Shown: one piece after another, positions 1-10,890 of the stretch
How positions within the stretch are numbered: position 1 is the stretch's first letter
Layout: every line of letters starts with the position of its first letter
Source of the DNA: Notamacropus eugenii
Lineage: Eukaryota > Chordata > Mammalia > Diprotodontia > Macropodidae
Direction: 5' to 3'
Length of the DNA: 64,000 nt
Assembly: GCF_028372415.1 (NCBI RefSeq)
Contig: NC_092872.1
Location: forward strand, 16,458,479-16,522,478
Translations under genes and position numbers: made by a program
Notes under the pieces: generated by a model
The model's database searches: none
Seen by the model: the letters and a program-made list of their open reading frames with translations, nothing else
What the model was told of the DNA's origin: nothing

Positions 1-336
1 CACCTCCTTTTCTTTACATGCATCTTCTCAGTAATAAATATTTTGTCCTGCATTTTCCTTTTAAAAAGAGAGGCCATATTGTGTGGTGAATAAAGAACTA
101 TCCTTGGTACCCCAAGAAACTTTGCTCAAGTTGCACTTCTGACTCATACTGATTGTTTAACGCTGAGACAGTCATACTTCTCAGAGTTTGAGGCTTCTCT
201 CTAAGACTATAAGTATTAGAGGAGCTACTCTGACTCACATTGGTAGAGGGTGTTAACTATAGCAATGAAAAATTAATTCCATTCCTTATCCCTATACTTT
301 TTCCTTCAAATCATTATTGGTAACATTCTGAATCTT
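1..336. other. Unassigned AT-rich sequence
   Basis: No coding potential and no repeat family that I recognise. Short poly-purine and poly-T tracts only. Confidence 0.5.
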
Positions 337-353
337 CTTGTGTCAGTGACATA

Positions 354-419
<66 letters not shown>

Positions 420-478
420 GTACGTATGCATGTACACACACACACACATATATATATTATATATGTCACAGACACAAG
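337..478. repeat. AT-rich palindrome centred on a (TA)n microsatellite
   Basis: A (TA)n run at about 364-413 is flanked by inverted arms. The left arm begins cttgtgtcagtgac (337-350). The reverse complement of the right arm (465-478) reads cttgtgtctgtgac, one mismatch in 14, and both arms continue inward into TATA/TG-rich sequence. The whole block could extrude as a hairpin or cruciform. This is more than a plain microsatellite because the unique-sequence arms also match. Confidence 0.75.
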
Positions 479-1224
479 TTAGGAAGAGAAGGTATAATAT
501 TTCTCAGAATGTCTGTGCCATGATATAAAGGCAGGACAAAGGAAAGAAAGGACTGCATTTACCAAGATATCTGGGCCCTCAGTGTAAGCATGGCTTGGGA
601 ACACAAGAATTCCAGATCCTTTGAGGCATGCGTGCCAATACCATAGGTTAAAAGTGTTGGGTGATTGAGGAAAGAGAGCAATGAATTGGAGAATACCATA
701 GCCACTGCCGATTTATGGACATGTCGAAAGAGGGGAATTTCTGAGAAGGAGTAGAAGTAGTGTTATTGTTGTATGCTGTTTTGGTTCCTGTTGTTACCAG
801 ACTTGACACAAAAAATTCTGCCTTGAGAAAAGTGAGGACATGTGGACTAGCAAATGGTGACCAGGGCTGGGGATGATGATGAGTGCCTAAGGCAAGGCAA
901 GCCAGAAACTTTGTAGATCCTGGGATCAATCAGCTGGGCAGATGATGAGCACTGGAGAGCAGATAACAGCAGGGACAGTTTTCAAGCAGTAATGCCAATA
1001 TTCTTCACAGGCGAGGCTTTAACTCCCTCATTTCTGTTTCAGAGAGTTAGACCTATCGGTGACATGAGTCTATTGGAGGCATTTCTGAAACTACAAATGG
1101 AGAAAACAATTAAACAACTTCTACTCATTCAGAAATGTGGCTCAGGGAGGTTTCTGTTATGTTCCTTTTCATTACTATGCCAATGAAATATTTTACTGTT
1201 TCAACACTGTTGAAATCACATCAT
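479..1224. other. Unassigned sequence
   Basis: Mixed-composition DNA. Short open frames occur on both strands (for example 648-929 minus and 992-1186 plus) but show no recognisable domain, and no splice or repeat structure could be supported. Confidence 0.45.
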
Positions 1225-2855
1225 TTGAGTTGGAAGGAAACTCAAAAACTAGCTAATCCAATACATACCTTGAAAGAAATCCTTACTATTACATAATGGA
1301 AAATAGGTCATCCAGGCTCTGTTTGAACACTTTCAGTGAGATATTTCAACCTCCTGAAATATCCATTCCACTTTTGGAAAGCTCTAATGATTGGCAATGA
1401 TTGTAGCTATGAGTTTTTGACATTTTTTGCAACTTCTACTCATTACGCATTTGTCCTGACTCTGTCTCCCAGAACCAAACAAAACAAGCCTAGTATTCTT
1501 CCACCTGACATATCTTTCTATATACGAAAGCAATTGTCAAGTGCCTCCTGATTTTTCCTTTCTCCGGGTTAAACATCCTCAGTTTCTTCAACTGTTTCTC
1601 ATGGAATGTAGACAAAAAGTCCTCTGCCTTATTGTCCTCCTGTAGATGCTCTTTGGCTTATCCATATCCTTTTTGAACTGTTAGTTTGCCATATCCTAGG
1701 TACTTCATAAATAATTGCTGACTGACCAATTAACCTAGAACGTCACATAGTACTTCAGATGCATTTTGATTAGACTGCTATGATATTTTAGCATTTTAGG
1801 AAGCCTATTCCACACCTTGGCCAAAGACACTCTTATGAGACCACTGGACTGATATCTCATATAGAGTACCTGGTGTGCAACTCCCTGACTGGAAAATTAA
1901 TAGAGTAACATTTTTGTCTTCATGTAGGATTAAGAAAACTCACCATGGAGCCCTATATCTAAAAGGCAACAGAGAAGGGGTCTCAAAGAGTACAGGAGTC
2001 ACAATCTACTCATTTATCTAAATAATTGATAAATATTTTGAGTAACACAGGGCCAAGCCTAAAATCCCTGGATGTTCCACTGAAGATCTCCAAGTTGAAC
2101 TCAAATACCTAACAACTTCTCCTTAGGTCTCTTCATTTAACTAGCTCAGAATCAATCTAACTATACTACCTTCTACTCCACATATATCTCCATTTCCCCC
2201 ATAAGAATAGTGTGAGATACTTAATGAAATTCTCCTTATTTTCTATCATCAGCTTTGCTTAATTTCAATTTCACACAACATCATGGTTTACCCTGGATAA
2301 GTTGATTACTTAAAATCTCATTACCATACAGATTGACCCCATTTTGATACTCCATATTTTCTCCACTCCATCAGTTGACTCTCCCCTCTTATTAGAGAGC
2401 TGGAGTGTGGGGCAATAATGTCTTCCCAAAGCCTTCCGTTATAGAGGGCTCAGATTAGAATTTTCCAGAGAGCTCTCTATTTTCCATAAGCACTTCTACT
2501 TGCTTTTGGGTCCATGAACATCGTGTCCCCATACGTGGTGCCCCTACACAATTTTGAGTCTCATTTTGGGCACCATTAGATTGCAAGATCCTTGAAGACA
2601 GGAACTTTTTTCTTTTTCTTATTTGTATCCACAGAATTTAGCAAAACAACTTGCACATAGTAGATTCTTAATAAGTATTTAACAAGTTGAATGGTTTGCT
2701 AAATCTGGGTAAACTATCTCAAGCTTTCTTTGATCTACTAATTTAGTAATCCCATTTAAAAAGGAAATAAGGTTATACTGATGTCACCTGTTTTATGGAG
2801 CTCTTTGTAATTATTCCTTCTCTTTCTTGAAGTTCACCAATTGCCCTTATTTAAT
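1225..2855 (-). mobile_element. CR1/L3-type LINE, antisense, interrupted (first part)
   Basis: Several stretches read as the reverse complement of a CR1/L3 3' region. Around 1327-1390 is the antisense of the segment where such elements read 'cactgaaagtgttcaa'. Around 1560-1690 and 2150-2250 are further pieces. Around 2697-2855 corresponds to the segment around the 'lysine-rich' end of the reverse transcriptase. Reading direction is minus. An L2 3' end interrupts the element near 2565-2690 and a second L2 follows at 2856. The same element appears to resume at 3335-3410 and again at 6031-6165 beyond the HAL1 insertion. It is heavily decayed and has no open frame. Family assignment comes from remembered consensus and not from an alignment. 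Confidence 0.55.
2565..2692 (+). mobile_element. L2 3' end fragment
   Basis: This has the typical L2 tail order: 'ttgcaagatccttgaagaca', then a 'cacatagta' segment, then 'ttaataagtatttaacaagttgaat'. It matches the usual 'gagggcagggac ... tggcacatagtaggtgctcaata' ending of mammalian L2. It lies inside the antisense CR1/L3. Confidence 0.6.
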
Positions 2856-3334
2856 AAACTCTAGTGGCTCCTTACGACCTACAAGATCAAATGTAAATCC
2901 TGTGTTTGTCATTCAAAGTCTTCATAACCCGGATCCCTCCCACCTTTCCAGTCTTCACCTTACTCCTGCCATATACTCTATGATCCAGTGACACTGGCTT
3001 CCTTGCTGTTCCTTGAACCAGATACTCCATCTCCCAACACCATGCATTTTCATTGGCTTTTCTCTATGTCTGGAATTCTCTCCCTTTCCTCTTCCTCCAG
3101 GCTTTCTGGGCTTCCTTCAAGTCACAGATAAAATTTCATCTTTTTAAAAGAAGGCTGTCCAGGTTCTATTTAATCTTTGTTTTTCTGAGATTATCTCCAA
3201 TTTACTGCATTTTGTTTCCCCTTTCAGGGGATCCTTGAAAATAGGAATTGTCTTTTCCTTTTCATTGTATTTCCAGCACATTATGCAATGCCTAGTGCAT
3301 ACTAGGTGTTAAGAAATACTTGTTGACTCCATGA
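2856..3334 (+). mobile_element. L2 3' region inserted in CR1/L3
   Basis: The order of segments is diagnostic for L2 in sense orientation: a 'tggctcc' start, a 'cattcaaagtcttcataa' segment, pyrimidine-rich coding remnants ('tggaattctctccctttcct' near 3070), and the tail 'cagcacattatgcaatgcct' followed by 'ggtgttaagaaatacttgttga'. Flanking sequence on both sides reads as one antisense CR1/L3, so L2 entered an existing CR1/L3 here. A 61-codon open frame at 3053-3238 is a relic of the L2 ORF and not a gene. Confidence 0.75.
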
Positions 3335-4082
3335 TGCCCCACTTCATAACAAAGTAAAATTCATCAGACTAGTTTTCAGATTTGATTTTTCTGCCTTTCT
3401 AAAAAGAATTGGGGGGGCAGAGCCAAGATGGTGGAGTAGAAAGATACACATACGCTACCTCCGAACCCACTGCCCATAAAATATCTGTAGAGAAAAGAAT
3501 CACCGGCGAATTCTGGAGCAGCAGAAGTACAGAATGGAGCGGACAAGATTTCTGCTCCAGAGAGTCTGAAAACCTCTCGCAAAAGGTCCCTCGCGCCCTG
3601 GACCAGAGCAGAGCCCAACCCTGCCTCGGCGGCACAGCACTGAAAGGAGCAGATCCGAGCAGGCTTCAGGGACGGAATCTCCAGCAGCCGTGCGGGTCCC
3701 TCCACCCACAGGTGACAAGGGTTGGTGAGAAGGTCTCTTTGGTGGGTCGAGAGGGGAGTGGGGTGCCCCCATAGCTCAGGCCCCCTCGGGAGGTGGCAGC
3801 GGAGGCAGGAGCAGACCAGGGCTCCCCAAGCAGGCAGGAGCCTGGATCCATTGTTGAAGGTCTCTGCATAAACCCCCTGAGGGAACGCAGCCCATGAGGC
3901 GGCCCTGCCCTGACTTGAGCACCTAAACTTAATCTCACACTGAACAGCAGCCCTGCCCCCGCCCAAAGCCCGAGGCTGGGAAAGCAGCATTTGAATCTCA
4001 GACCCCAAGTGCTGGCTGGATGGATCTGGAGGCGAGGTGGGGGTGGAGAGGACAGTCAGAAGTCAAGTCACTGGCTGGGAAA

Positions 4083-5171
4083 ATGCCCAGAAAAGGGAAA
4101 AAAAATAAGACTATAGAAGGTTACTTTCTTGGTGAACAGGCATTTCCTCCCTTCCTTTCTGATGAGGAAGAACAATGCTTACCATCAGGAAAAAACGCAG
4201 AAGTCAAGGCTTCTGTATCCCAGCCCACCCAATGGGCTCAGGCCATGGAAGAGCTCAAAAAGGATTTTGAAAATCAAGTTAGAGAGGTGAAGGAAAAACT
4301 GGGAAGAGAATTGAGTGACATGCAAGCAAAGCATGAAAAACAAGTAAACACCCTGCTAAAGGAGACCCAAAAAAATGCTGAAGAAAATAACACCTTGAAA
4401 AATAGGCTAACTCAATTGGCAAAAGATGTTCAAAAAGCCAATGAGGAGAAGAATGCTTTCAAAAGCAGAATTAGCCAAATGGAAAAGGAGATTTAAAAGC
4501 TCACTGAAGAAAATAGTTCTTTCAAAATTAGAATGGAACAGATGGAGGCTAATGACTTTAGGAGAAACCAAGAAATCACAAAACAAAACCAAAAGAATGA
4601 AAAAATGGAAGATAATGTGAAATATCTCATTGGAAAAACAATTGACCTGGAAAACAGATCTAGGAGAGACAATTTAAAAATTATGGGCCTACCTGAAAGC
4701 CATGATCAAAAAAAGAGCCTAGACATCATCTTTCATGAAATTATCAAGGAAAACTGCCCTGAGATTCTAGAACCAGAGGGCAAAATAAATATTCAGGGAA
4801 TCCACAGAACACTGCCTGAAAGAGATCCAAAAAGAGAAACCCCTAGGAACATTGTGGCCAAATTCCAGAGTTCCCAGGTGAAGGAGAAAATATTGCAAGC
4901 AGCTAGAAAGAAACAATTCAAGTATTGTGGAAATACAATCAGGATAACACAAGAACTAGCAGCTTCCACATTAAGGGATCGAAGGGTGTGAAATAGGATA
5001 TTCCAGAAGTCAAAGTAACTAGGACTAAAACCAAGAATCACCTACCCAGCAAAACTGAGTATAATACATCAGGGGAAAAATTGGTCTTTCAATGAAATAG
5101 AGGACTTTCAAGCATTCTTGATGAAAAGACCAGAGCTGAAAAGAAAATTTGACTTTCAAACACAAGAATGA
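4083..5171 (+). pseudogene. L1-type ORF1 of HAL1 copy 1, decayed by in-frame stops
   Basis: One frame runs about 362 codons from ATG 4083 (protein starts MPRKGKKNKT) to a TGA at 5169-5171. The start was chosen because its basic, lysine-rich N-terminus suits L1 ORF1; an in-frame ATG at 4020 lies in the 5' UTR. Residues about 55-180 form a long heptad-patterned coiled coil (repeated EELKKDFENQVREVKEKL-type segments). An RRM-like part follows (DNLKIMGLPESHDQ, about residues 195-210), then the C-terminal domain around 'KEKILQAARKKQF'. In-frame stops lie at 4494-4496 and 4989-4991, and a third near 5020. Family role: an RNA-binding trimeric chaperone that packages LINE RNA. This copy cannot make the full protein. 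The reading frame is otherwise intact, so the insertion is not very old. Confidence 0.85.
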
Positions 5172-6021
5172 AGAGAAGCATGAAAAAGTAAATAGCAAAG
5201 ACAAGTCATAAGGGACTTTACTAAAGTTGAACTGTTTACATTCCTACATGGAAAGACAATATTTGTAACTCTTGAAACTATTCAGCATCTGGGTACAGGG
5301 TGGGATAACACACACACACATGCACACGCACATGCACACACACAGAGAGACAGAGTGCACAGAGTGAATTGAAGAGGATGGGATCATATCTTAAAAAAAA
5401 ATGAAATCAAGCAGTGAGAGAGAAATATATTGGGAGGAGAAAGGGAGAAATGGAATGGGGCAAAATATCTCTCATAAAAGAGGCAAGCAAAAGACTTATT
5501 AGTGGAGGGATAAAGAGGGGAGATGAGAGAAAAACATGAAGTTTACTCTCATCACATTCCACTAAAGGAAGGAATAAAATGCACACTCATTTTGGTATGA
5601 AAACCTATCTTACAATACAGGAAAGTGGGGGATAAGGGGATAAGTGGGGGGGGGGTGGTGGGGGATGATGGGAGAGCATGGGGAGGAGGGAGCAATTTGA
5701 GGTCAACACTCATGGGAAGGGACAGGATCAAAAGAGAGAACAGAAGTAATGGGGGACAGGATAGGATGGAGGGAAATATAATTAGTTCTTACACAACACT
5801 ACTATTATGGAAGTCATTTGCAAAACTACACAGATTTGGCCTATATTGAATTGCTTACCTTCCAAAGGGAAGGGGTGGGGAGGGAGGGAGGGCAGATTGG
5901 CAGACAGGGGCAATTAGAACGCTCAGTGTTTTGGGGTGGGGGAGGGGACAAAAGAGGAGAAAATTTGGAACCCAAAATTTTGTGAAAATGAATGTTAAAA
6001 GTTAAATAAATAAATAAATTT
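5172..6021 (+). repeat. Purine-rich, G-run-rich 3' part of HAL1 copy 1 with (CA)n
   Basis: Contains a (CA)n-type microsatellite at about 5307-5347. A long G-rich block at 5645-5691 has an 11-G run and further runs. A second block at 5872-5892 reads G4-T-G4-A-G3-A-G3-A-G3, which fits the G-quadruplex rule. The same purine-rich segment appears between ORF1 and ORF2 of the antisense L1 at 25-31 kb, in reverse complement. Confidence 0.7.
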
Positions 6022-6030
6022 AAAAAAAAT

Positions 6031-6165
6031 TAGGATAACATTTGCCCTTTTCCAGTTTTTTTCTTTCATTCTTCACAGTCTTTCAGTTATTAATAATGAC
6101 CCAGTGATCACATTTGTCAGTTCTGACAATATACAAGGGTATCTGTAGTTCATTTTGACCCATAA
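6031..6165 (-). mobile_element. CR1/L3-type LINE, antisense (continuation past HAL1)
   Basis: The segment starting 'aggataacatttgccctttt' and passing through 'cagtgatcacatttgtcagt' continues, in reverse complement, the CR1/L3 that precedes HAL1 copy 1. It supports insertion of HAL1 into this older element. Confidence 0.55.
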
Positions 6166-6194
6166 GCCTAGGATTAATGTCCAACACTTTTGAC

Positions 6195-6325
6195 TCCAAA
6201 TTAGTTACACTATATATATGTGTATACATGTATATGTGTGCATATCTATGTGTGTATGTATAAGTACACATACATATGGGCTCATACATACATGCATCCA
6301 CATGTACATACACATATACAACATT
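6195..6325. repeat. TA/TATG/CATA-type microsatellite
   Basis: Alternating purine-pyrimidine sequence, with the motifs tatatg, tgtatg and acatac. Open frames crossing it are low-complexity artefacts. Confidence 0.8.
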
Positions 6326-7715
6326 AAGGCTCTGACTCATTGATAATTGTTAGCTATCTTGGATAGCCAGTGCCTTTTCCATTTAGGTCATGTGTACATT
6401 ATTTAATCTTATAATATCTGATGGGAAATCAGATATTTAGATCTTAGTTAACCTTAGAAGTTCTAAGTTTTCTGAGAGCAAGTGAACTAGATATTTAAAT
6501 TATTAATAAGAATTCATGCTATTTGATATTCCTTTCACCACTGTGAGAATCCAAAGCTATGAGACCTCAGACTATGCATATTTCCATTGCCCTGTGGCTT
6601 ATTTGTACATTTCATTCTCATCAATTCATCATGTTCCGTGATTCCCAGACATTTGGCATTACCCAGAGAACATTAGTATTCAAGAGACGGACAAGGATGA
6701 AGAGTTTGGAATCATTGGAAGTATTGGACAGTTTCCCAAATGCAGCTATCCTCTCTGAATTGGTGGAAAAAATCATGGAGCACTAAATACTAACTGACAA
6801 GACAATTATTACTTAATCTTAAATATTTTGTTTCTGAATCTTTATAAATATTACCTAATTCAAACATTTTAGATTGGGGTATGTTGAGAAGAATTCTATA
6901 ATATAAATCCTTGGGAGGAAAAACTCAAGATCAGGTATATCTTAATGAAATTTTTTGCTGTTTTTTTTGACATTCATACTTTTGATATTCATAATTACAA
7001 TTCAATCAAATGAAATGTTGGAAACCAGTGTAACTGTTAACACAGTTCATTTAGTAGAAGAGTTGAATATAAGGAAGTTATTAACTAATATTTCCTAAAA
7101 TGATACAGAAATCTTCCATTGAGGAGCAGAAATGAAATGAGAAGTTTTCTCCCATTTTCATTGACTTATCAATAGGCTTGAGTTTTTTTAATGTCTTTAT
7201 TGTTTGTACCTTGATTACTTCAAAAAAAAGATTTTGAAATGGCTACTTATATTCCGACTTTAGGAGCCAAGCAAATAATGACATGTCTTTAGGACATGTT
7301 CCACAAACATTCAGTATAGCTTTTAAAATAGTGTTCTTACCAAATCTTCTTATTTAAATCTATTTGGCTTTCAGGGGGTGCCTGGGCTCAATGTCCTTTC
7401 ATTTTAACTTGGAAGACAGTCAAGCATCTGGGTTTTGATGTGTGTTCCAATGTGTCCACTATTTGGGAACTTATTTAGAAGGCTAATGCATGATTTGGAA
7501 TATTCCAATTTGTTACCAAACATGATTTGTGGATTTATACAACTATTAGGTAGCCCAATAGTCTTCAGATTGAAGAAAGAAATGAAGCTTATGGTTGACA
7601 ATCTCCTTTTGGCATCTAGCCCTTCCTTGGTTATCTAATAACCTGGTACAGATCTTTGTATAATCTCTTTGTTATGCAAACTCTCTACTTACTAGCATAG
7701 AAACAACTCACCTGT
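6326..7715. other. Unassigned sequence, about 1.4 kb
   Basis: AT-rich and unique-looking. It contains a 75-codon open frame at 6559-6786 and a 67-codon one at 7435-7638. Neither has a recognisable domain, a convincing start context or flanking splice signals. I would not call either a gene. Confidence 0.45.
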
Positions 7716-7719
7716 GCTT

Positions 7720-8040
7720 TCCCTTTATTAGGAACCCTTTTTACTCATTCTTTAATATTTCTACCATGCTTCTGGCCATATAATTCATCCCAACCCCATT
7801 CTTACTTTCCAGCTAATACTGTGAACTTTAATCAAATCTACCCTGCTACTTCCAGAAAAGTTGCATCTATCAACTGTTTCTGTGATTCCCCTCTCCATTC
7901 TGATGACTTTCTAGACCAAAACATTTTTCTCTGACTATCATTCCCATAATGTATTTTCTTCCCCTATTTGATACAACCTCTTTACATTTTTATCCTTAGC
8001 ATTCAACACATTGCCTGATGCAGTAAGTGCTTAATCTCCT
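7720..8040 (+). mobile_element. L2 3' region, decayed
   Basis: Pyrimidine-rich L2 sense sequence ending in 'agcattcaacacattgcctgatg' and 'agtaagtgcttaatct', the recognisable L2 tail. Weaker than the copy at 2.9 kb. Confidence 0.5.
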
Positions 8041-8199
8041 AAAAAAACCCCATTCATTCATCCATTCATATCTCTAATCTATCAAAATATATTTGACCTG
8101 TAGTCCAATGCCAGAGCCCTTCCCCTTTCTATTATGATTTAAGGTGACTTATATCTTGGCTTTAAAAGCCTAACTACTCCTAGTCTAAGATGAATAAAT

Positions 8200-9290
8200 A
8201 TTAGGTTGATAATGAATAGATTGACAATCTTTTACTAATCACTTACTGTGGAACTGGGCTAAGTATTGGGCATATAAATACAATACAGACAATCCTTTCT
8301 CTCAAGGAATTTATATTCTAACAGAGTGAGAGAACTCATATCAGGCAAGTAAGAAAGAGTTCCACATCATTGTAAACTGACCCACAAAATAGACAATTGA
8401 CATTCTCTTTCCAGGATTTATGGTGGCATTGTGGCATTCATCTGATTGCAAAGCTCAGAGCATGAGTTGGAAAGCATATGTGTATATTGGGATTGGGGTT
8501 CTGTGGAGTATAACAAAAGGCCTAGTGTAAATGATAATAGGATGTTAAACATGATTTTGTAATCTGGGGCTGGATAGATATGGTAGGATAGTTGAGTTTA
8601 CACTGACTTAATTCATAGTCAACTCAGGTTGGCAAATGGTGAAGTTATGATTCCAAAGGACACTTGGGACAGTTTCTGATGTCCTGGTTCAGAGGTGTTG
8701 CTCCAAACTGGGAGGAATCAAGGCTATGACATGGCAGATAACACAATAGCCTGGCTGGACAAATAATAGTTTTTTCATGTCTTAACCCTTGAAGGGAGAT
8801 TTGAATTTCAACACAATTCCTGAGTCTAAAGGAAGGATGCCTTACAATTTCAGCTTGTCAGTAAAGATTTATTGTTTACTGTGTGATAGAAACTGTGCTA
8901 AATTCTGAGACTAAAAAAAAAAATAAATTTTTTTCCTCAAGGAACTTATATTCGAAAGACAATACAAGAAATGTCAGGGGGAGAAGAGATAAAGGCCCCT
9001 AGTTAAGAGGCATTTTAGGGGAAATCTGGGAGAGCCCTAACTGAGTACATGCTGGAGAGGAATGACTATATGACTGACCTAGACCACCTTCTTAAATGGA
9101 AAGTTCTAGGAGAAACCAGCTAATCAAAAGGAGTGACTGAAGGGGCAGAAAAGACTTTCAGTGTCAAAGGGTGGAGTTAGCTTTCAGGGTGAAGTAGTTT
9201 CTGCGACATTGTAGAGAAAATCTAGGAGAATCAGGGAGATAGCCTGGGGAGGAATGAAGTCCTCAAAGCACGCTGCTGTAAGAATTAACT
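8200..9290. repeat. Two dispersed-repeat cores plus unassigned sequence
   Basis: At 8215-8340 and 8860-8970 there are decayed copies of a common mammalian repeat core of the kind 'tttattaagtgcctactatg...ctcaaggaacttatattcta'. The sequence between and after them (9000-9290, purine-rich) is unassigned. I do not give a family name. Confidence 0.4.
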
Positions 9291-10065
9291 TCACCATGAA
9301 GGTACCTAAACCACTGAGGAATTATCTATGGTATTACCTATTATTATGGCAAATACTTTTATAGAATCATATTCCAATTTGAGTCACATCGATACTGTGG
9401 GAAGGGTTGACACACAATTTTTGAAATTATATAGTGTGCTCAAACCCATGTTTTAAAAAAAAATCCGATAAACATCTACCCAATGATACTGTGGATTGGT
9501 TAATTTTTAAATAAGCAATATCTGGAATACCATAAACTCTGAAGAATTATGGTTATGGATAATACTGAGAGAAATCAAGAGAGGCATAGGGTGGGGTTAC
9601 ACATAAGCTGAATCATATTTCCAGTGCTGACTTATGTAGAAGAAGTGATATGAAAAATAATTGATAAAACAGTTGATAAGAAAAATAAATGGGCCAGTTA
9701 TTTAGTAAGAGATACCATGCAGACAGTTCAAGTGTGGCACTGTTTCAATAAAATGTGAAAATCTCTAGAAGAACTTTGCCAGTATTCTGGGAGAACATGG
9801 ACAAGAAATGGAAGGTGAGATGGCATCAATGGAGTTCAATCTTCGCTCATGGAGGAAGTAGCCACATTAATGAATAAATTAATAATAAATAATATTATTA
9901 ATATTATTATTTAATATTAATAAAATAATAAATAAATCAACAAGCGTTTATTAAGCAAGAATTATTCCAGGTCCTAGCAATACAAAGAAGCTTTTTTTTT
10001 TCAGGAGAGATAATGTGCGAAAGTTTATACAAAACAATTATAAGATGACTTGGGGAGAATATTAC
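9291..10065. other. Unassigned sequence with an AT-rich low-complexity patch
   Basis: The (TTA/AAT) patch is at about 9870-9935. A fragment of the same 'caagcgtttattaagc' repeat core follows at 9945-10000. Nothing coding. Confidence 0.4.
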
Positions 10066-10069
10066 TAAA

Positions 10070-10890
10070 CTGTCCACATCATTTGATATAGACTTGCTCT
10101 AAAGAGATAAAAGAAAGAGGGAACAGGAGCTTTTGCACAAAAGCATGTGTCATGGTTCTTTGTATGTAGTAACCCCAAACTGTAAAAACCTATTGGGGAA
10201 TGGCTAAACTAAGTATAGTATGTGACTGTAATGTAAAATTATTTCATTATAAAAATAATGCAGATATCAATAATAGCTTTTATGGAGCACTTAAAGACTT
10301 GAAAATGCTGCTAAAATGGTAACTTATTTACTACCATCATCCTCATTTTATAATGAGGAAACTTGACTAAAAGAGGTTGCATGACTTTCCCAGAGTCTCA
10401 CAGCTAGTACTTATATGAGGCAGGATTTTTAACTCAGTTCTTGTGGTCTCCAGGTCCAGAACTCTTAACTACCATGCTATCCAGCTGCTATGAGAAATGG
10501 AAAAATGGAGAGTTTCAGAAGAAACTTGGAAGACTTCTATGAACAAAGGAAAGTGAGCAGAACTAGAAAAAAAATTACACAAACAGTAACATTATAAAGA
10601 AAAACAAATTTGAAAAACTTTAGGACTCTGATTGATGCTGTGATAAAATATATATCTGGACAACTGAAGATAAAGCCTATCACCCACCTCCTGGAAGAGA
10701 GAAGATCAACATAAAATGTGAGTGAGATAGACATCTTTGGACATGGCCAGCGTACATATTTGTTTCACCAAACTAGGCATATTTGTTATTAAGGTTTATT
10801 TTCCATTGGTTTAAAATTGTTTTCTTGGGCCAGGGCAGTGGGAAGTAATGATATAAACACATGAGAAATAAATAAACAAAAAAAAAGATA
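10070..10890 (+). mobile_element. L1 3' end, decayed, split by a MIR
   Basis: About 10160-10290 and 10490-10720 read as the last part of L1 ORF2 and the 3' UTR in sense orientation. Landmarks are 'tattggggaatggctaaact' and the 'aaggaaagtgagcagaacta' segment that precedes the ORF2 end in marsupial L1s. It closes with an A-rich tail at 10860-10888. A MIR-like piece interrupts it. Confidence 0.55.
10300..10490 (-). mobile_element. MIR-like SINE, antisense
   Basis: The antisense MIR core 'cctcattttataatgaggaa' is followed by 'cacagctagtac' and 'aggatttttaactcagtt'. It interrupts the L1 tail. Confidence 0.65.

Larger units (their letters stand above)
3411..6021 (+). mobile_element. HAL1-like half-L1, copy 1 (ORF1 without ORF2)
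   Basis: A complete-looking 2.6-kb element. It has a G-run and 'agccaagatggtggagtaga' at the 5' end, a GC-rich 5' UTR to about 4080, one L1 ORF1, then about 850 bp of purine-rich 3' sequence. It ends in 'ggagaaaatttgga...aaaatgaatgtt' and an A-rich tail. There is no endonuclease or reverse-transcriptase sequence between ORF1 and the tail. Two other elements in this window have the same plan, which argues for a lineage and not a one-off deletion. A likely target-site duplication is aaaaagaatt (3401-3410) against aaaaaaaatt (6022-6031), one mismatch. Both flanks read as the same antisense CR1/L3. HAL1 elements are known ORF1-only derivatives of L1 that borrow L1 enzymes. Confidence 0.85.

Noticed and set aside
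3376-4008. A 210-codon minus-strand frame as a host gene
   Set aside because: It lies wholly over the GC-rich HAL1 5' UTR and a related but shorter frame occurs in HAL1 copy 3. It is kept only as an element-level observation.
6559-6786. A 75-codon open frame as a possible small gene or exon
   Set aside because: No domain, no supporting splice or promoter signals, and a length expected by chance in AT-rich DNA.
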